A stretch of DNA of 64,000 nt from Methylococcus geothermalis (GTDB lineage: Bacteria > Pseudomonadota > Gammaproteobacteria > Methylococcales > Methylococcaceae): positions 1 through 64,000 of the forward strand of contig NZ_CP046565.1 of assembly GCF_012769535.1 (NCBI RefSeq). The letters run 5' to 3'. Shown here piece by piece: positions 36,596-46,948 of this stretch. The number at the start of each line of letters is the position of its first letter. Within the stretch, counting starts at the first letter, position 1. The position numbers were made by a program, and so were the translations under genes. Below the pieces are notes generated by a model. That model was not told the DNA's origin. It saw nothing but the letters and a program-made list of their open reading frames with translations, and did not search any database.

Positions 36596-38671
36596 ATGCT
36601 CCCTCGCAAGCTCACAGCCATTCTGATTTGGTCCGCCGTCGCGCTGCTCGGCGCATCCGCACTGGGAGGCATCGCACTCAGCCGCGGCGAGCCGGTCAGC
36701 AGCCTGTGGTTCGTCACGGCAGCCGTATGCGTCTATGCGCTCGGTTATAGATTCTACAGCGCCTTTGTTGCAAGCCGCGTGCTGCTGCTGGACGCCAGCC
36801 GCGCCACGCCGGCGGAGCGTTTCAACGACGGCCGCGACTTCGTCCCTACCCACCGCTGGGTGGTGTTCGGCCACCATTTCGCCGCGATTGCCGGCCCCGG
36901 GCCGCTGATCGGCCCGACCCTGGCGGCACAGTTCGGCTATTTGCCCGGCACCTTGTGGCTATTGATCGGCGCGGTGTTCGGCGGCTGCGTGCAGGATTTC
37001 GTGATCCTGGTGTGCTCCATCCGCCGCGACGCCCGCTCGCTGGGCCAGATGGCCCGCGACGAACTGGGGCCCATCGGCGGCTCGGCGGCGCTCATAGGCG
37101 TCATGGCGATCATGATCATCCTGATCGCGGTGCTCGGCCTGGTCGTGGTCAACGCCATGAAGCACAGCCCCTGGGCGACTTCGACGGTGGCGGCGACGAT
37201 CCCCATCGCGGTGCTGATCGGCCTGTACATGCGCGAGATACGCCCCGGCCGGGTGATCGAGGCGACGCTGATCGGCGTCACTCTATTGGTCCTCTCGGTC
37301 GCCGGTGGCGGCTGGATCGACCACCATCCGGCCCTGCGCGCCTGGTTCGATCACGACGCACCCACCCTGGCGCTGATGATCATCGCCTACGGCTTCGCCG
37401 CCGCGGTGCTGCCCGTGTGGCTGCTGCTGGCCCCGCGCGATTACCTGTCCACTTTCATGAAGCTGGGCACCATCGCCGCCCTCGCCGTCGCCATCCTGAT
37501 CCTCCATCCCGACATCAAGATGCCGGCGCTCACGGCCTTCATCGACGGCACCGGACCGATCTTCGGCGGCAGACTGTTTCCGTTCGTGTTCATCACCATC
37601 GCCTGCGGCGCGGTGTCCGGCTTCCACGCCCTGATCTCCTCCGGCACCACGCCCAAGCTGCTGGCCAACGAGGCCGACGCGCGCTTCATCGGCTACGGCG
37701 CCATGATGATGGAATCCTTCGTCGCGATCATGGCCATGATCGCGGCGACCGTGCTCGATCCCGGCGTCTATTTCGCCATCAACAGCCCGGCGGGCGTGGT
37801 CGGCAAGGAAGCCGCCGACGCGGTGGCGACGATCTCGTCCTGGGGCTTCCCGGTCGATGGAGAGCAAATGGCGGCCCTGGCACGGGAGATGGGCGAGGCG
37901 ACGCTATTCGCCCGCACCGGCGGCGCCCCCTCGCTGGCCGTGGGCATGGCCAGCCTGTTTGCCAGCGCTTTCGGCGACGGCCTGCTGTCGCTGTGGTACC
38001 ACTTCGCCATCATGTTCGAGGCGCTGTTCATCCTGACCACGCTGGACGCCGGCACCCGGGTCGCCCGCTTCATGCTGCAGGACTTGCTCGGCAACTGGCT
38101 GCCATCCTTGGGACGGACCGGCTGGTATCCCGGCGTATTGTTCACCTCGGCGCTGGTCGTCGCCGGCTGGGGCTATTTTCTGTACATGGGCACCATCGAT
38201 CCGCTGGGCGGCATCAACAGCTTGTGGCCGCTGTTCGGCATCGCCAACCAGATGCTGGCGGCCATCGCCCTGTGCGTCGCCACCACCATTCTGGTCAAAA
38301 CCGGCAAGGCTGTCCACGCATGGGTCACTGCCCTGCCGCTGTCCTGGCTGATCGTGGTCACCAGCAGCGCCGCTTGGGACAAGCTGTTCAGCTCCGAACT
38401 GCGCGTGGGCTTCCTGGCCCATGCCCGCGACCTGGGCGACAAGCTCACGGCCGGCCTGCTTTCGGCGGATCAGGCCGCCAAGGCGCCCCAATTGATTTTC
38501 AACGATTATCTCGATGCCGCCCTGACTGCGGCGTTCCTGGGACTGAGCTGGGTCCTGGTCGCGGACACGCTGAGGGTCTGCTATTGCGTGTTCGCCAAGC
38601 GCCCGCATCCACCCAGCAGCGAGTCACCGCACCTACCGAGCCGGCTGGCCGAAGACTGGGTCCGGGACTGA
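36596..38671 (+). CDS. CstA-family peptide/pyruvate transporter
   Basis: This 691-residue integral membrane protein has about 16-18 hydrophobic segments. It carries family signatures FVPTHRWVVFGHHFAAIAGPGPL (central part GHHFAAIAGPGPLIGP), GGCVQDF, and FHALISSGTTPK. CstA proteins import peptides or pyruvate. In a methanotroph it may recover excreted pyruvate or amino acids, but that is inference. Start ATG 36596 comes after about 175 bases of promoter region shared with divergent glgA. Confidence 0.9.
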   Translation: MLPRKLTAILIWSAVALLGASALGGIALSRGEPVSSLWFVTAAVCVYALGYRFYSAFVASRVLLLDASRATPAERFNDGRDFVPTHRWVVFGHHFAAIAGPGPLIGPTLAAQFGYLPGTLWLLIGAVFGGCVQDFVILVCSIRRDARSLGQMARDELGPIGGSAALIGVMAIMIILIAVLGLVVVNAMKHSPWATSTVAATIPIAVLIGLYMREIRPGRVIEATLIGVTLLVLSVAGGGWIDHHPALRAWFDHDAPTLALMIIAYGFAAAVLPVWLLLAPRDYLSTFMKLGTIAALAVAILILHPDIKMPALTAFIDGTGPIFGGRLFPFVFITIACGAVSGFHALISSGTTPKLLANEADARFIGYGAMMMESFVAIMAMIAATVLDPGVYFAINSPAGVVGKEAADAVATISSWGFPVDGEQMAALAREMGEATLFARTGGAPSLAVGMASLFASAFGDGLLSLWYHFAIMFEALFILTTLDAGTRVARFMLQDLLGNWLPSLGRTGWYPGVLFTSALVVAGWGYFLYMGTIDPLGGINSLWPLFGIANQMLAAIALCVATTILVKTGKAVHAWVTALPLSWLIVVTSSAAWDKLFSSELRVGFLAHARDLGDKLTAGLLSADQAAKAPQLIFNDYLDAALTAAFLGLSWVLVADTLRVCYCVFAKRPHPPSSESPHLPSRLAEDWVRD

Positions 38672-38728
38672 GACCAGGCGCGGCACTTGCTAGATCCGCT
38701 GGGCAAGTCGACGCAACCCCACAGCAAC

Positions 38729-41170
38729 ATGATCCCTACGAGCTTGAATTTACTGCGCATCATCCAGTCCCTGCCATTGCTGCTAGCCGCGATTTTCGCG
38801 CCGGCTTGCAGCTTCGCCCAGGAACCCGCGGGAGAGCGGCCGCTGGCTGCCCAGGTCAAGGACTGGCAAGCCCTTCTGGACCGCTATGAGAAAACCCTCG
38901 CCAAAGGCGATCTGGACGACGACCGCCTGGTCGAAATCCGGGCCGAACTCGGCTCCCTGCGCCTCGACGCCCGTGCCGCCGCCGATCAGGCCCGGCCGCT
39001 GGCCCAAGCCATCCGGGACGAGCTGGCGGCGCTCGGTCCGCCTCCGGGCGAGGGGGAGCCCCCGGAAGCACCGGGCATCGCCGCCAAGCGCAAGGCGATC
39101 AGCGAACGTCTGGCCAACATGGAAGGCAGCTTGAAGGAGGCCGAACTCGTCATCACCCGCGCCGATGGCTTGGCCGAGCGGCTCCAGAGCCTGCGCCGCA
39201 CCCGCTTCACCGAGCGGGTGCTGACCCGAGGCCCGTCGCCACTTTTTCCTTCCGTGTGGCGCAAGGCATTTCAGGAAATTCGAGAGGCGGCGGCGGCCCA
39301 ACGGCAGGATTTCGAAGACTGGCTGGCCAGGGACAGTACCGCCGCCAAGATCGACCTGATGCGCTGGCAACTGCCCCTCGCCGTCCTGGTCGCGGTGCTC
39401 ATCGCCTGGCCGTTGCGGCTGTGGTTCATCCGGCGCTTCGGCTATGTCGAGGTCACGACCGAACCGAGCTATGGCCAGCGGCTCCGCACCGCCCTGGTCA
39501 CAGGAATCATCCGCACCCTGATTCCGTCGGCGGCGGTCCTGGCGATTTACCTGGGCTTCACCGCCGGCGGCCTGCTATCGGACAGCGTCCGGTATGTGGT
39601 GCAACCGCTGGCGACCATGCTGGTGGTGTTCTTCTTCGTCGTGGCTTGCTGCCGCGCGGCGCTGGCGCCCGGCGAACCGCTGTGGCGGCTGATTTCTCTC
39701 GGCGACGACAGCGCGCGGGTCATCGCGCACATCGTCACCGCCATGACGGCGGTCTTCGCCATCGACGCGGTCGTCAATGCCTGGGGCAAACGGTTCGAAT
39801 GGTCGGTGGAGTTGATGGCTCTGCACAACTTCGTGACCGGTTTATCGATCGCCCTGTTGCTGCTGATCATCCTGCGGCGGCGGATCTGGGAGTCCGAAGT
39901 CGGCACCACCCGCTGGCTCGGCCTGCGCTATACCCTGACCTTGCTGGTCTACGCCATCCCGATCGCAGCATTGCCGGGCTATGTGGTGCTGTCGCGGCTG
40001 TTGGCCATCCAGCTCGTGCTTTCGATCGGACTCTACGTCCTGGTCACCGTGCTCGGGAAGATCGGCGACGAATTCGTCAGTCACATGCTGAGCGAGCGCG
40101 CGGTCGTCGGCAGACATTTGCGGAGCAACCTGGACATCTCGCCCGACGGCATCGACGCCTTGAGCTTCTGGTTGACCGGGCTGGCCCGGCTGTGCATCGG
40201 CCTGACCGGCATCCTTGCCCTGATGGTCCTGTGGGGCGCAGGCGGCAGCGATCTCAGCGCCTGGCTGTACGAAGTGGTGTTCGGCTTCAAGATCGGGAAC
40301 ATCACCGTTTCCCTGGCCGATCTGGCTTTCGGCCTGCTCCTGTTCGCTGGAATGCTGATTCTGACCCGCTTCGTCCAGCGGACGCTGGAGCACCGCATCC
40401 TGCCCCGGACCCGCATCGATCCGGGCCTGCAGCACAGCATCCGCACCGCCGTCGGTTATCTGGGATTCACGCTGGCCCTGATCATGCTGATTTCGGCCGC
40501 GGGTTTCGACCTGTCCCAGCTCACCATCATCGCCGGCGCCCTGTCGGTGGGTATCGGCTTGGGCTTCCAGAACGTGGTCAACAACTTCGTGTCCGGCCTC
40601 ATCCTGCTGGCAGAGCGGCCGATCAAGGTGGGCGACTGGATCATGGTGGGCGATGTCCAGGGCTATGTGAAAAAAATCAGCGTACGCGCCACCGAAGTGC
40701 TCACCTTCGACAGAGCCTCAGTGTTCATCCCCAACTCCGAACTCATCGCCCACCCGGTGACGAACCGGACCTATGCCGACAAGGTGGGGCGAATCGTGAT
40801 CCCGGTGAGCTTCAGCTACGGCACCGACGCGCGGAAGGTTTGCGAGGTCTTGATGCAGGTGGCCAAATCCCACCCCAAGGTGTTGCGCCAGTCCGGCCCG
40901 TTCGTGTTCTTCAAGGAATTCGGCCCCAGCTCGTTGAACTTCGAAGTCATCGCCTTCGTCGCCGACGTCGATACCATGAAGTCGGTGACCAGCGAACTCT
41001 GCATCGAGATCGATGCGGCCTGCCGACTCGAAGGCTTGACGATGCCCTACCCTCAGCGCGACGTACATCTGGACATCGATCAGGAACAGCTGTCCCGGCT
41101 GCTGGCCGGCCTGAGCGCGCCGCAGCTCAGGCCGGCTGCGCCCGGAGTTCTTCCGTCAGATACGGCCTGA
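38729..41170 (+). CDS. MscS-family mechanosensitive channel, DUF3772 type
   Basis: This 813-residue protein has a signal peptide (about 1-27) and a periplasmic coiled-coil domain of DUF3772 type (about 30-190). Many membrane segments follow, then the MscS pore and beta domain (GFQNVVNNFVSGLILLAERP, IKVGDWIMVGDVQGYVKKI, VFIPNSELIAHPVTN). It releases solutes on osmotic downshock. ATG 38729 was chosen because only it gives the signal peptide directly. Its 3' end overlaps suhB by 44 bases in convergent orientation. Confidence 0.9.
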   Translation: MIPTSLNLLRIIQSLPLLLAAIFAPACSFAQEPAGERPLAAQVKDWQALLDRYEKTLAKGDLDDDRLVEIRAELGSLRLDARAAADQARPLAQAIRDELAALGPPPGEGEPPEAPGIAAKRKAISERLANMEGSLKEAELVITRADGLAERLQSLRRTRFTERVLTRGPSPLFPSVWRKAFQEIREAAAAQRQDFEDWLARDSTAAKIDLMRWQLPLAVLVAVLIAWPLRLWFIRRFGYVEVTTEPSYGQRLRTALVTGIIRTLIPSAAVLAIYLGFTAGGLLSDSVRYVVQPLATMLVVFFFVVACCRAALAPGEPLWRLISLGDDSARVIAHIVTAMTAVFAIDAVVNAWGKRFEWSVELMALHNFVTGLSIALLLLIILRRRIWESEVGTTRWLGLRYTLTLLVYAIPIAALPGYVVLSRLLAIQLVLSIGLYVLVTVLGKIGDEFVSHMLSERAVVGRHLRSNLDISPDGIDALSFWLTGLARLCIGLTGILALMVLWGAGGSDLSAWLYEVVFGFKIGNITVSLADLAFGLLLFAGMLILTRFVQRTLEHRILPRTRIDPGLQHSIRTAVGYLGFTLALIMLISAAGFDLSQLTIIAGALSVGIGLGFQNVVNNFVSGLILLAERPIKVGDWIMVGDVQGYVKKISVRATEVLTFDRASVFIPNSELIAHPVTNRTYADKVGRIVIPVSFSYGTDARKVCEVLMQVAKSHPKVLRQSGPFVFFKEFGPSSLNFEVIAFVADVDTMKSVTSELCIEIDAACRLEGLTMPYPQRDVHLDIDQEQLSRLLAGLSAPQLRPAAPGVLPSDTA

Positions 41171-41939
41171 TGGTTTCCAGCATGCATTGATGCAGACGCG
41201 GGCTGGCGGTCAGCACATTGCCGCTGTCCATGTAGCCCTCGCCGCCGCCGAGGTCGGTCACGATCCCGCCGGCTTCCTTGATCAGCAGAACGCCCGCTGC
41301 GATGTCCCATTTCTGCAACCCCAGCTCCCAGAAGCCGTCGAGGCGGCCGGCCGCCACGTACGCGAGATCGAGTGCCGCCGAGCCGGCGCGGCGGATGCCG
41401 GCGGTATCCCGGATCAGCGCCTTGAGCATGCCGAGATAGGCATCAATGTGGGTCTGATCCTTGAAAGGAATGCCGGTGCCGAGCAGGGCGCCGGTGAGGG
41501 AGTTCTGGCGGGTGACCCTGACGCGCCGGCTGTTCAACGTGGCGCCGCCACCGCGCTTGGCGGTGAACAGGTCCTGCCGCATGGGATCGTAGATCACCCC
41601 GGCTTCGGGAACGCCGCGATGCATCAGGGCAATGGATACGGCGAAGTGCGGGAAGCCGTGGAGGAAGTTGGTGGTGCCATCCAGCGGATCGACGACCCAG
41701 ACGTATTCGTCGCCCGCGGCGCCCTGCCGCCCGCTCTCCTCGCCGAGGAAGACATGGCCGGGATAGGCCTTGCGCAGGATATGCATGATCTCATGCTCCG
41801 CCTGGCGATCCACTTCGCTGACGAAATCGTTACGGCCCTTGGGAGCGATCTTGAGCGTATCGATCCGGTCGACGTAACGGACGATCAAGTCTCCGGCAGC
41901 ACGCGCCGCGCGGATGGCGATGTTCAGCATGGGATCCAT
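41127..41939 (-). CDS. suhB: Inositol-1-monophosphatase SuhB
   Basis: This 270-residue magnesium-dependent phosphatase has the family motifs EEHIM-like EHEIMHILRKAYPGH, FLGEESG (metal Glu), VVDPLDGTTNFLHGFPHFA and WDIAAGVLLIKEAGG. In enterobacteria SuhB also takes part in rRNA antitermination. It is divergent from trmJ with 78 bases between. Confidence 0.95.
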   Translation of the reverse strand: MDPMLNIAIRAARAAGDLIVRYVDRIDTLKIAPKGRNDFVSEVDRQAEHEIMHILRKAYPGHVFLGEESGRQGAAGDEYVWVVDPLDGTTNFLHGFPHFAVSIALMHRGVPEAGVIYDPMRQDLFTAKRGGGATLNSRRVRVTRQNSLTGALLGTGIPFKDQTHIDAYLGMLKALIRDTAGIRRAGSAALDLAYVAAGRLDGFWELGLQKWDIAAGVLLIKEAGGIVTDLGGGEGYMDSGNVLTASPRLHQCMLETIRPYLTEELRAQPA

Positions 41940-42017
41940 AGCGACCTGCCCTAGTTCTGTCGAAAAGCCGGATAGCCTACCAAAATTCTGGTACTATTTT
42001 TCGCTCTCAAAAATCCC

Positions 42018-42779
42018 GTGCGCAAAAACTCGACCGTGCTCTCCGATATACGCATCGTACTGGTCGAAACCACCCACCCCGGCAACATCGGCGGCGTCGC
42101 CCGCGCCATGAAGAACATGGGCCTGAGCGATCTGGCGCTGGTCTTGCCGAAAGTTTTCCCCAGCGAACAGGCCACCGCCCGGGCCTCCGGCGCCGATGAC
42201 CTGCTCGCCGCGGCTCGCGTGGTCGGCTCGCTGGAGGAAGCCATCGCAGACTGCCAAGTCGTCATCGGCGCCAGCGCCCGCCTGCGGACCATCGCCTGGC
42301 CGGAACTCGATCCCCGCACCGCCGCGGCCAGGATCGCCGGCCAACCGGAGGGCACGCGAACCGCCATCGTGTTCGGCCGCGAGCATTCGGGGCTGACCAA
42401 CGAGGAACTGGAGCGTTGCCACTACCTGCTGCACATCGCCTCCAACCCGGAATTCAGTTCGCTCAACCTCGCCTGCGCGGTCCAGATCGTCGCCTACGAA
42501 CTCTATCTCGCCGCCGGGCGAGGCGCCGCCGGGCGTCCCGGCGCCGCCCTGGCCGACGGCGAACAGATGGCCTCGTTCTTCCGCCATCTGGAACGTACGC
42601 TGCATGACGTCGGCTTCCTGCACGAACGCCGGTCCTCGCCGTCGATCATGCGCAGGCTGCGCCGTATCTTCAACAGTGCGCAGATCGAAGCCCAGGAAAT
42701 CCACTTGCTGCGGGGCATCCTCACCGCGGCCCAACACAGCGCCGCCGGCGCCGGAATCCGCAATGCTGAAGAAAATTAG
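42018..42779 (+). CDS. trmJ: tRNA 2'-O-methyltransferase TrmJ
   Basis: This 253-residue SPOUT-class enzyme methylates the 2'-OH of nucleotide 32 in tRNAs using SAM. It has the N-terminal [20 protein letters not shown] (in pieces [17 protein letters not shown]), the knot motifs [16 protein letters not shown] and [14 protein letters not shown], and a C-terminal helical extension typical of TrmJ. Start GTG 42018. The 3' end overlaps cysE by 17 bases, so translation of the two is probably coupled. Confidence 0.93.
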   Translation: MRKNSTVLSDIRIVLVETTHPGNIGGVARAMKNMGLSDLALVLPKVFPSEQATARASGADDLLAAARVVGSLEEAIADCQVVIGASARLRTIAWPELDPRTAAARIAGQPEGTRTAIVFGREHSGLTNEELERCHYLLHIASNPEFSSLNLACAVQIVAYELYLAAGRGAAGRPGAALADGEQMASFFRHLERTLHDVGFLHERRSSPSIMRRLRRIFNSAQIEAQEIHLLRGILTAAQHSAAGAGIRNAEEN

Positions 42780-43521
42780 AGAAGAGTTCAGCTGCATCTT
42801 CGCCCGAGACCCCGCGGCCCAGTCGTTTTTCGAGATACTGACCGTTTACCCCGGCGTCCACGCCGTGCTCATCCACCGCTTCAGCCACTGGCTCTGGAAC
42901 CACGGCTTGCGCTGGCCCGCGCGGGTCCTGTCCTATCTCGCGCGCTGGGCCACCGGCATCGAGATCCATCCCGGCGCGACGCTGGGCCGGCGGCTGTTCA
43001 TCGACCACGGCATGGGAGTCGTCATCGGAGAAACCGCGGTGATCGGGGACGATTGCACGCTCTACCACGGCGTGACCCTGGGCGGCACCAGTTGGCAGAA
43101 AGGCAAGCGCCACCCGACTCTGGGCAACGGCGTGGTGATCGGCGCCGGCGCCAAGGTACTCGGCCCCATCACCGTGGGCGACGGCGCGCGCATCGGCTCC
43201 AATTCCGTGGTCTTACGCGCCGTGCCCGCCGGCGCCACGGTGGTCGGCATTCCCGGCCACATCATCAACCCCGACCGCAAGGCCCAGGAAGCGCAACGGC
43301 TGGCGATCGCCAGCAAGCTCGGCTTCGACGCCTACGGCATGACGCCGGACATGCCGGACCCGGTCGCCCACGCCGTCAACCACATGCTCGACCACATCCA
43401 GGCGCTGGATCAGCAGCTCGCAAGCCTCAAGCAGGCGTTGCGGGAGCGTGGCATCGACCTGGAGGAAGCCCCCCTCCCCGAGCTGGACGATTGCCAGCTC
43501 GACCCGGGCGAACCGCGTTAA
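42763..43521 (+). CDS. cysE: Serine O-acetyltransferase
   Basis: This 252-residue enzyme makes O-acetylserine, the carbon acceptor in cysteine synthesis. It has a short N-terminal helical domain followed by hexapeptide repeats forming a left-handed beta helix ([57 protein letters not shown]). It belongs to the short CysE type next to iscR-like or trmJ genes in many bacteria. It fits with cysDN further along, both serving sulfur assimilation. Confidence 0.94.
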   Translation: MLKKIREEFSCIFARDPAAQSFFEILTVYPGVHAVLIHRFSHWLWNHGLRWPARVLSYLARWATGIEIHPGATLGRRLFIDHGMGVVIGETAVIGDDCTLYHGVTLGGTSWQKGKRHPTLGNGVVIGAGAKVLGPITVGDGARIGSNSVVLRAVPAGATVVGIPGHIINPDRKAQEAQRLAIASKLGFDAYGMTPDMPDPVAHAVNHMLDHIQALDQQLASLKQALRERGIDLEEAPLPELDDCQLDPGEPR

Positions 43522-43943
43522 CAGCCCCCGCAAGGGGCGAGCTTATGCCCCTCCGCCATCCAGACCTGCAATCCCTTTTCCAGATGATAGACGCGCTCGT
43601 AGCCCAGTTCCTGCGTGAGCATCTTTCCGACCATGGCGGTGCGGTTGCCTGAGCGGCAGACCAGCACCACCGGCTTGGCGGGATCGGAGGCGATCGTCTT
43701 GAACTCCTGCATCCAGGCGGCGGCATCGTAGGCCCCCTTGGAATCGAAGAACGTCAGCGGCTTGCTCCCCTCGATGACGCCGGTCTTGCGCCATTCCTCG
43801 GGCGTGCGGACGTCCACCACCGGAACGCCTTGCGCTTTCAGCGTTTCCAGTTCGTCGGGAGTGATGCCGAGAAGCCCGCCGCCGAAAGTCGGAGCACTCG
43901 GAAACAATATCGCCAGCAAGGCGGCTGTCAGCCATTTTTTCAT
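43518..43943 (-). CDS. Exported rhodanese-like protein
   Basis: This 141-residue protein has a signal peptide (1-21) and one rhodanese domain. [20 protein letters not shown] is the N-terminal signature and Cys96 lies in the active loop VCRSGNRTA. It probably handles persulfide or another sulfur carrier in the periplasm. The C-terminal end CGGC is a second redox-like pair of Cys. The stop overlaps the cysE stop by four bases in convergent orientation. Confidence 0.88.
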   Translation of the reverse strand: MKKWLTAALLAILFPSAPTFGGGLLGITPDELETLKAQGVPVVDVRTPEEWRKTGVIEGSKPLTFFDSKGAYDAAAWMQEFKTIASDPAKPVVLVCRSGNRTAMVGKMLTQELGYERVYHLEKGLQVWMAEGHKLAPCGGC

Positions 43944-44385
43944 GTTCGCCTCTTGGGTTTCGAACCCCTATCGGATTGATGTGGCCGAAGTGAATCATGA
44001 ATTTCTAATTTTTCCAAGCTGTGGACAAAAAGCATTTTTGCGCAACCGAATCGGCGGACGGACCGATCCGGCATGTATCCCCACGGCGACAGGCAACCAT
44101 CGTGGCGATCAGGCCCATATTCGCACCTACCAGACGCATCGATCTGTTTCACAAGCACTTTGATTTCACGAGCCGCCGACGTCTACCCGCACAACGCCCG
44201 GAAATCAAGGTCTTGACGGCAATAAAAGCCGGTGCTGGGGCGGCCTGCGATATCCACAAAATCTGTGGATAACTTTGTGTGCAGTTTGTCGGCGACCGCC
44301 TGAAAGGCGGGCTGTTCAACCCCTCCGACGATTTGCGAAAATCTCGGTCATTCCCATGTCACACAGCCCGACCCGAAACCTTTCC
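43944..44385. other. Rhodanese / YbbN intergenic region
   Basis: About 440 bases with divergent promoters. The part 43985-44250 has open frames without a recognisable family. A DnaA-box-like inverted pair sits at 44250-44272. ATG 44356 is an alternative in-frame start for the YbbN gene. Confidence 0.5.
44250..44272. promoter_or_regulatory. Inverted pair of DnaA boxes
   Basis: ATATCCACA at 44250-44258 (one mismatch) and a perfect inverse box TGTGGATAA at 44264-44272 are separated by five bases, the same geometry as at 23369-23391. Both copies share the wider pattern ATCCACAAA..CTGTGGA.AA.T.TGTG. Confidence 0.55.
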
Positions 44386-45201
44386 ATGTCCGATTCCGCA
44401 TTCGATTTCGACCGCGCCGTCATCCAGAACAGCTTCGCCATCCCGGTGCTGGTGGATTTCTGGGCGCCCTGGTGCGCCCCTTGCCGCGCCCTCACTCCGC
44501 TGTTGGAAACGGTTGCCGCGCGCATGGCTGGCCGCTTTGAACTGGTCAAGGTGAACACCGAGGAGTACCCGGCAATCGCCCAGCAGTACGGCGTTCGCGG
44601 GATTCCCAACGTCAAACTGTTCGTCGACGGCGCCGTCGCCGACGAATTCACTGGCGCCTTGCCCGAGTCGGCCCTGGAAGCCTGGCTGCAGCGCGCGCTG
44701 CCCAGCCCGTACCGGGAACAGTTGAAGCGGGCCGAAGGCCTGCTGGGCACCGGCCGGTCAGCCGAAGCGGAGCCGGTGTTGCGCCATATCCTGGCCGCCG
44801 AGCCGGGCAACGAGCGGGCCGCCATACTGCTCGCCCAGCTGCTGCTGAAAACGTCTCCTGACGAAGCCCTGGCCGCCGTCAAGGCCATCGGCCCGGATTC
44901 CGACCAGAGCGATGCCGCCGAAGCCCTGCGCACGCTGGCCCGGCTGTTCGGCCTGCTGGAACACCCCGAACGGCTGGACGATGCACCGGCCAAATCCGCC
45001 TATCTGGAGGCCATCCGGAATATCCGGGAAGAAAACTACGAACCGGCGCTACGCCAATTGATCGAACTGGTGCGCCAGGCACGCGGCTACGACGAGGATG
45101 GCGCCCGCAAGGCCTGCGTGGCGATCTTCCGGCTGCTGGGCGACGGCCATGAACTCACCCGCAGCTACCGCGGCCAGCTTTCCAACGCGCTCTATGTTTA
45201 A
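44386..45201 (+). CDS. ybbN: Thioredoxin-TPR chaperone YbbN (CnoX-like)
   Basis: This 271-residue cytosolic protein has an N-terminal thioredoxin domain with an intact Cys30-Ala-Pro-Cys33 (VDFWAPWCAPCRALTP) and IPNVKLFVDG at the cis-Pro loop. A C-terminal TPR-like helical domain follows (about 115-271; EPVLRHILAAEPGNERAAIL, NYEPALRQLIELV). CnoX proteins protect substrates from over-oxidation and hand them to chaperonins. The last eight bases overlap the following peptidase gene. Confidence 0.88.
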   Translation: MSDSAFDFDRAVIQNSFAIPVLVDFWAPWCAPCRALTPLLETVAARMAGRFELVKVNTEEYPAIAQQYGVRGIPNVKLFVDGAVADEFTGALPESALEAWLQRALPSPYREQLKRAEGLLGTGRSAEAEPVLRHILAAEPGNERAAILLAQLLLKTSPDEALAAVKAIGPDSDQSDAAEALRTLARLFGLLEHPERLDDAPAKSAYLEAIRNIREENYEPALRQLIELVRQARGYDEDGARKACVAIFRLLGDGHELTRSYRGQLSNALYV

Positions 45202-45856
45202 GCCCGGAACCGGATTCATGACCAGTGCCCTGTTGATGAGCGCCGTCGCCGCCGCGGCACCGCTGCAGCCGCCAGTGGAAACCGGCCCCTTCCGGACACC
45301 GGACCTGGTGGAAATCGCGCCGCTCGACGCCACGATCAAGCTCGACGTACGCTATGCCACTCCCGACAATTTCGTCCACAAGGCGGTTTACGCCGAACCG
45401 CGAGTATTCCTGCAACGGCCGGCGGCCGAGGCCCTGATCAGGGTCAACGCCAGGCTGAAACCGCAGGGATACGGCCTGATACTGTTCGACGGCTATCGCC
45501 CCTGGTCCGTCACCCGCCTGTTCTGGGAATCCACCAGCGGAACCCAGCGAATGTTCGTGGCCGATCCCCGCGAGGGCTCCCGCCACAATCGCGGCTGCGC
45601 CATCGACTTGAGCCTCTACGACCTGAAGACCGGGCAGCAGGTAGCCATGCCGTCCGATTACGACGAGATGACCGAGCGCGCCTACCCTAGCTACGACGGC
45701 GGTACGGCAGCGGCGCGCGAGCACCGCGACCGGCTCAGGGCGGCGATGGAAGCCGAAGGCTTCGCCGTCCATCCCCGCGAATGGTGGCATTACGACTATG
45801 CCCTCTGGCAGGAATATGCCATCCTCGACATACCGTTCTCCGAAATCGGGCGCTGA
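45194..45856 (+). CDS. D-alanyl-D-alanine dipeptidase (VanX-like, M15)
   Basis: This 220-residue zinc peptidase has the M15D signatures LILFDGYRPWSVTRLFWE, SRHNRGCAIDLSLYD (zinc His and Asp) and HPREWWHYDY (catalytic Glu, zinc His). A hydrophobic N-terminus (about 9-22) suggests export. It splits D-Ala-D-Ala and is used for recycling of wall dipeptide; vancomycin resistance need not be implied because no vanHA genes are near. The ATG overlaps the ybbN stop (ATGTTTAA), so the genes are coupled. Confidence 0.9.
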   Translation: MFKPGTGFMTSALLMSAVAAAAPLQPPVETGPFRTPDLVEIAPLDATIKLDVRYATPDNFVHKAVYAEPRVFLQRPAAEALIRVNARLKPQGYGLILFDGYRPWSVTRLFWESTSGTQRMFVADPREGSRHNRGCAIDLSLYDLKTGQQVAMPSDYDEMTERAYPSYDGGTAAAREHRDRLRAAMEAEGFAVHPREWWHYDYALWQEYAILDIPFSEIGR

Positions 45857-46036
45857 AGACCTTTCAGGAATGCGGTTCGCTCCCCTTTGGGAGGAGCGAA
45901 GGGAGGGGGCGTAACCGACCGGAGGTAAGGGAATTTTGCGGACCGCGCATGCCCCTCTGGGCGCCCTCAGGGAACGGAAGCCAATGCGCCCGGGGCTGAA
46001 CGCTTACGATCACTCGAACCGACCCAGGGGAATGCC

Positions 46037-46798
46037 ATGTTTCCGCTACGCGACATCAATCCGGCCCTGCACCGCCCCATCGCCCTACTGCTGATCCTGC
46101 TGCTCAACGTCGGCGCCTGGGCGATCGTGCAGGGGCTCGGGCAGGACCGGCCCCTGGCGCAATCGCTGTGCGAATACGCCCTCATTCCCGGCGAACTGCT
46201 CAAACTGGCGCCGGTCGGCACCATCATCCCGATCAGCCAGAGCTTCGGCTGCCAGCTCGACGGCGACGCCCCCCTCTGGACCCTGGTCACCCACATGTTC
46301 CTGCACGGCGGCTGGTTTCACATCATCGGCAACATGTGGTTCCTCTGGGTGTTCGGCGACAATGTGGAAGACGTGATGGGACCGATCCGCTTCATCGCCT
46401 TCTATGTCTTGTGCGGGCTGGCCGCGGCGGCGGCGCAAATCGCCTCGGACCCGTCCGCCGCCGTGCCGATGGTCGGCGCCTCCGGCGCCATCGGCGGTGT
46501 CATGGGCGCCTATGCCCGGCTCTACCCCCGCACCCAGATCATCACTCTGATCTTCCTGGGTTTCTACTGGACCACGGTCGCCGTCCCGGCCTTCGCCATG
46601 CTCGGCTACTGGTTTTTCATCCAGCTCGTCAGCGGCCTCCCGGCCCTCGGCGGCACCAGCGGCGGCGTGGCGTTCTGGGCGCATGTCGGCGGCTTTCTCG
46701 CCGGCCTCCTTCTGGTCGGGCCGATGCACCGGCGGGATTATCTCGCCCAGCGGGCGCGGTTCGTGGAACACAGATTTTTCGATGTCGGACCCTTCTGA
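46037..46798 (+). CDS. Rhomboid family intramembrane serine protease
   Basis: This 253-residue protein has about six membrane helices. The catalytic pair is Ser149 in VGASGAIGGVMGAY and His216 in FWAHVGGFLAG. HMFLHGGWFHIIGNMWFLWVFG carries the conserved WFHIIGNM and the L1 region. It cuts transmembrane proteins; substrates are unknown. The 180-base gap before it has a small stem (CGCTCC/GGAGCG near 45890) but no gene. Confidence 0.93.
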   Translation: MFPLRDINPALHRPIALLLILLLNVGAWAIVQGLGQDRPLAQSLCEYALIPGELLKLAPVGTIIPISQSFGCQLDGDAPLWTLVTHMFLHGGWFHIIGNMWFLWVFGDNVEDVMGPIRFIAFYVLCGLAAAAAQIASDPSAAVPMVGASGAIGGVMGAYARLYPRTQIITLIFLGFYWTTVAVPAFAMLGYWFFIQLVSGLPALGGTSGGVAFWAHVGGFLAGLLLVGPMHRRDYLAQRARFVEHRFFDVGPF

Positions 46799-46948
46799 TA
46801 TTTCCGGATATCGCGCCTCATGCAAGATTGCCTGAGCCAGAGCCGACGAGGAGTGAGGGGTGGACTTGGATGGCCGATAAGCGGCACGGCGTGGCTGACG
46901 TCGCTTCGGCGGCGGTCGATCATCCCGCGTCAGCCGTCCCGCGAATCG

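Noticed and set aside
36955-38889. Alternative-frame reading inside the CstA gene, and a similar one inside the MscS gene (39256-41190)
   Set aside because: Arg/His-rich shifted readings of membrane-protein genes. The real frames show hydrophobic segments and family signatures.
44021-44272. Small open frame of about 80 codons before ybbN
   Set aside because: It has no ribosome binding site, no family pattern, and runs through the DnaA-box pair.
45194-45856. Vancomycin resistance gene
   Set aside because: The VanX-like dipeptidase stands alone with ybbN. There is no vanH, vanA or vanRS nearby, and a Gram-negative host has little use for the system.
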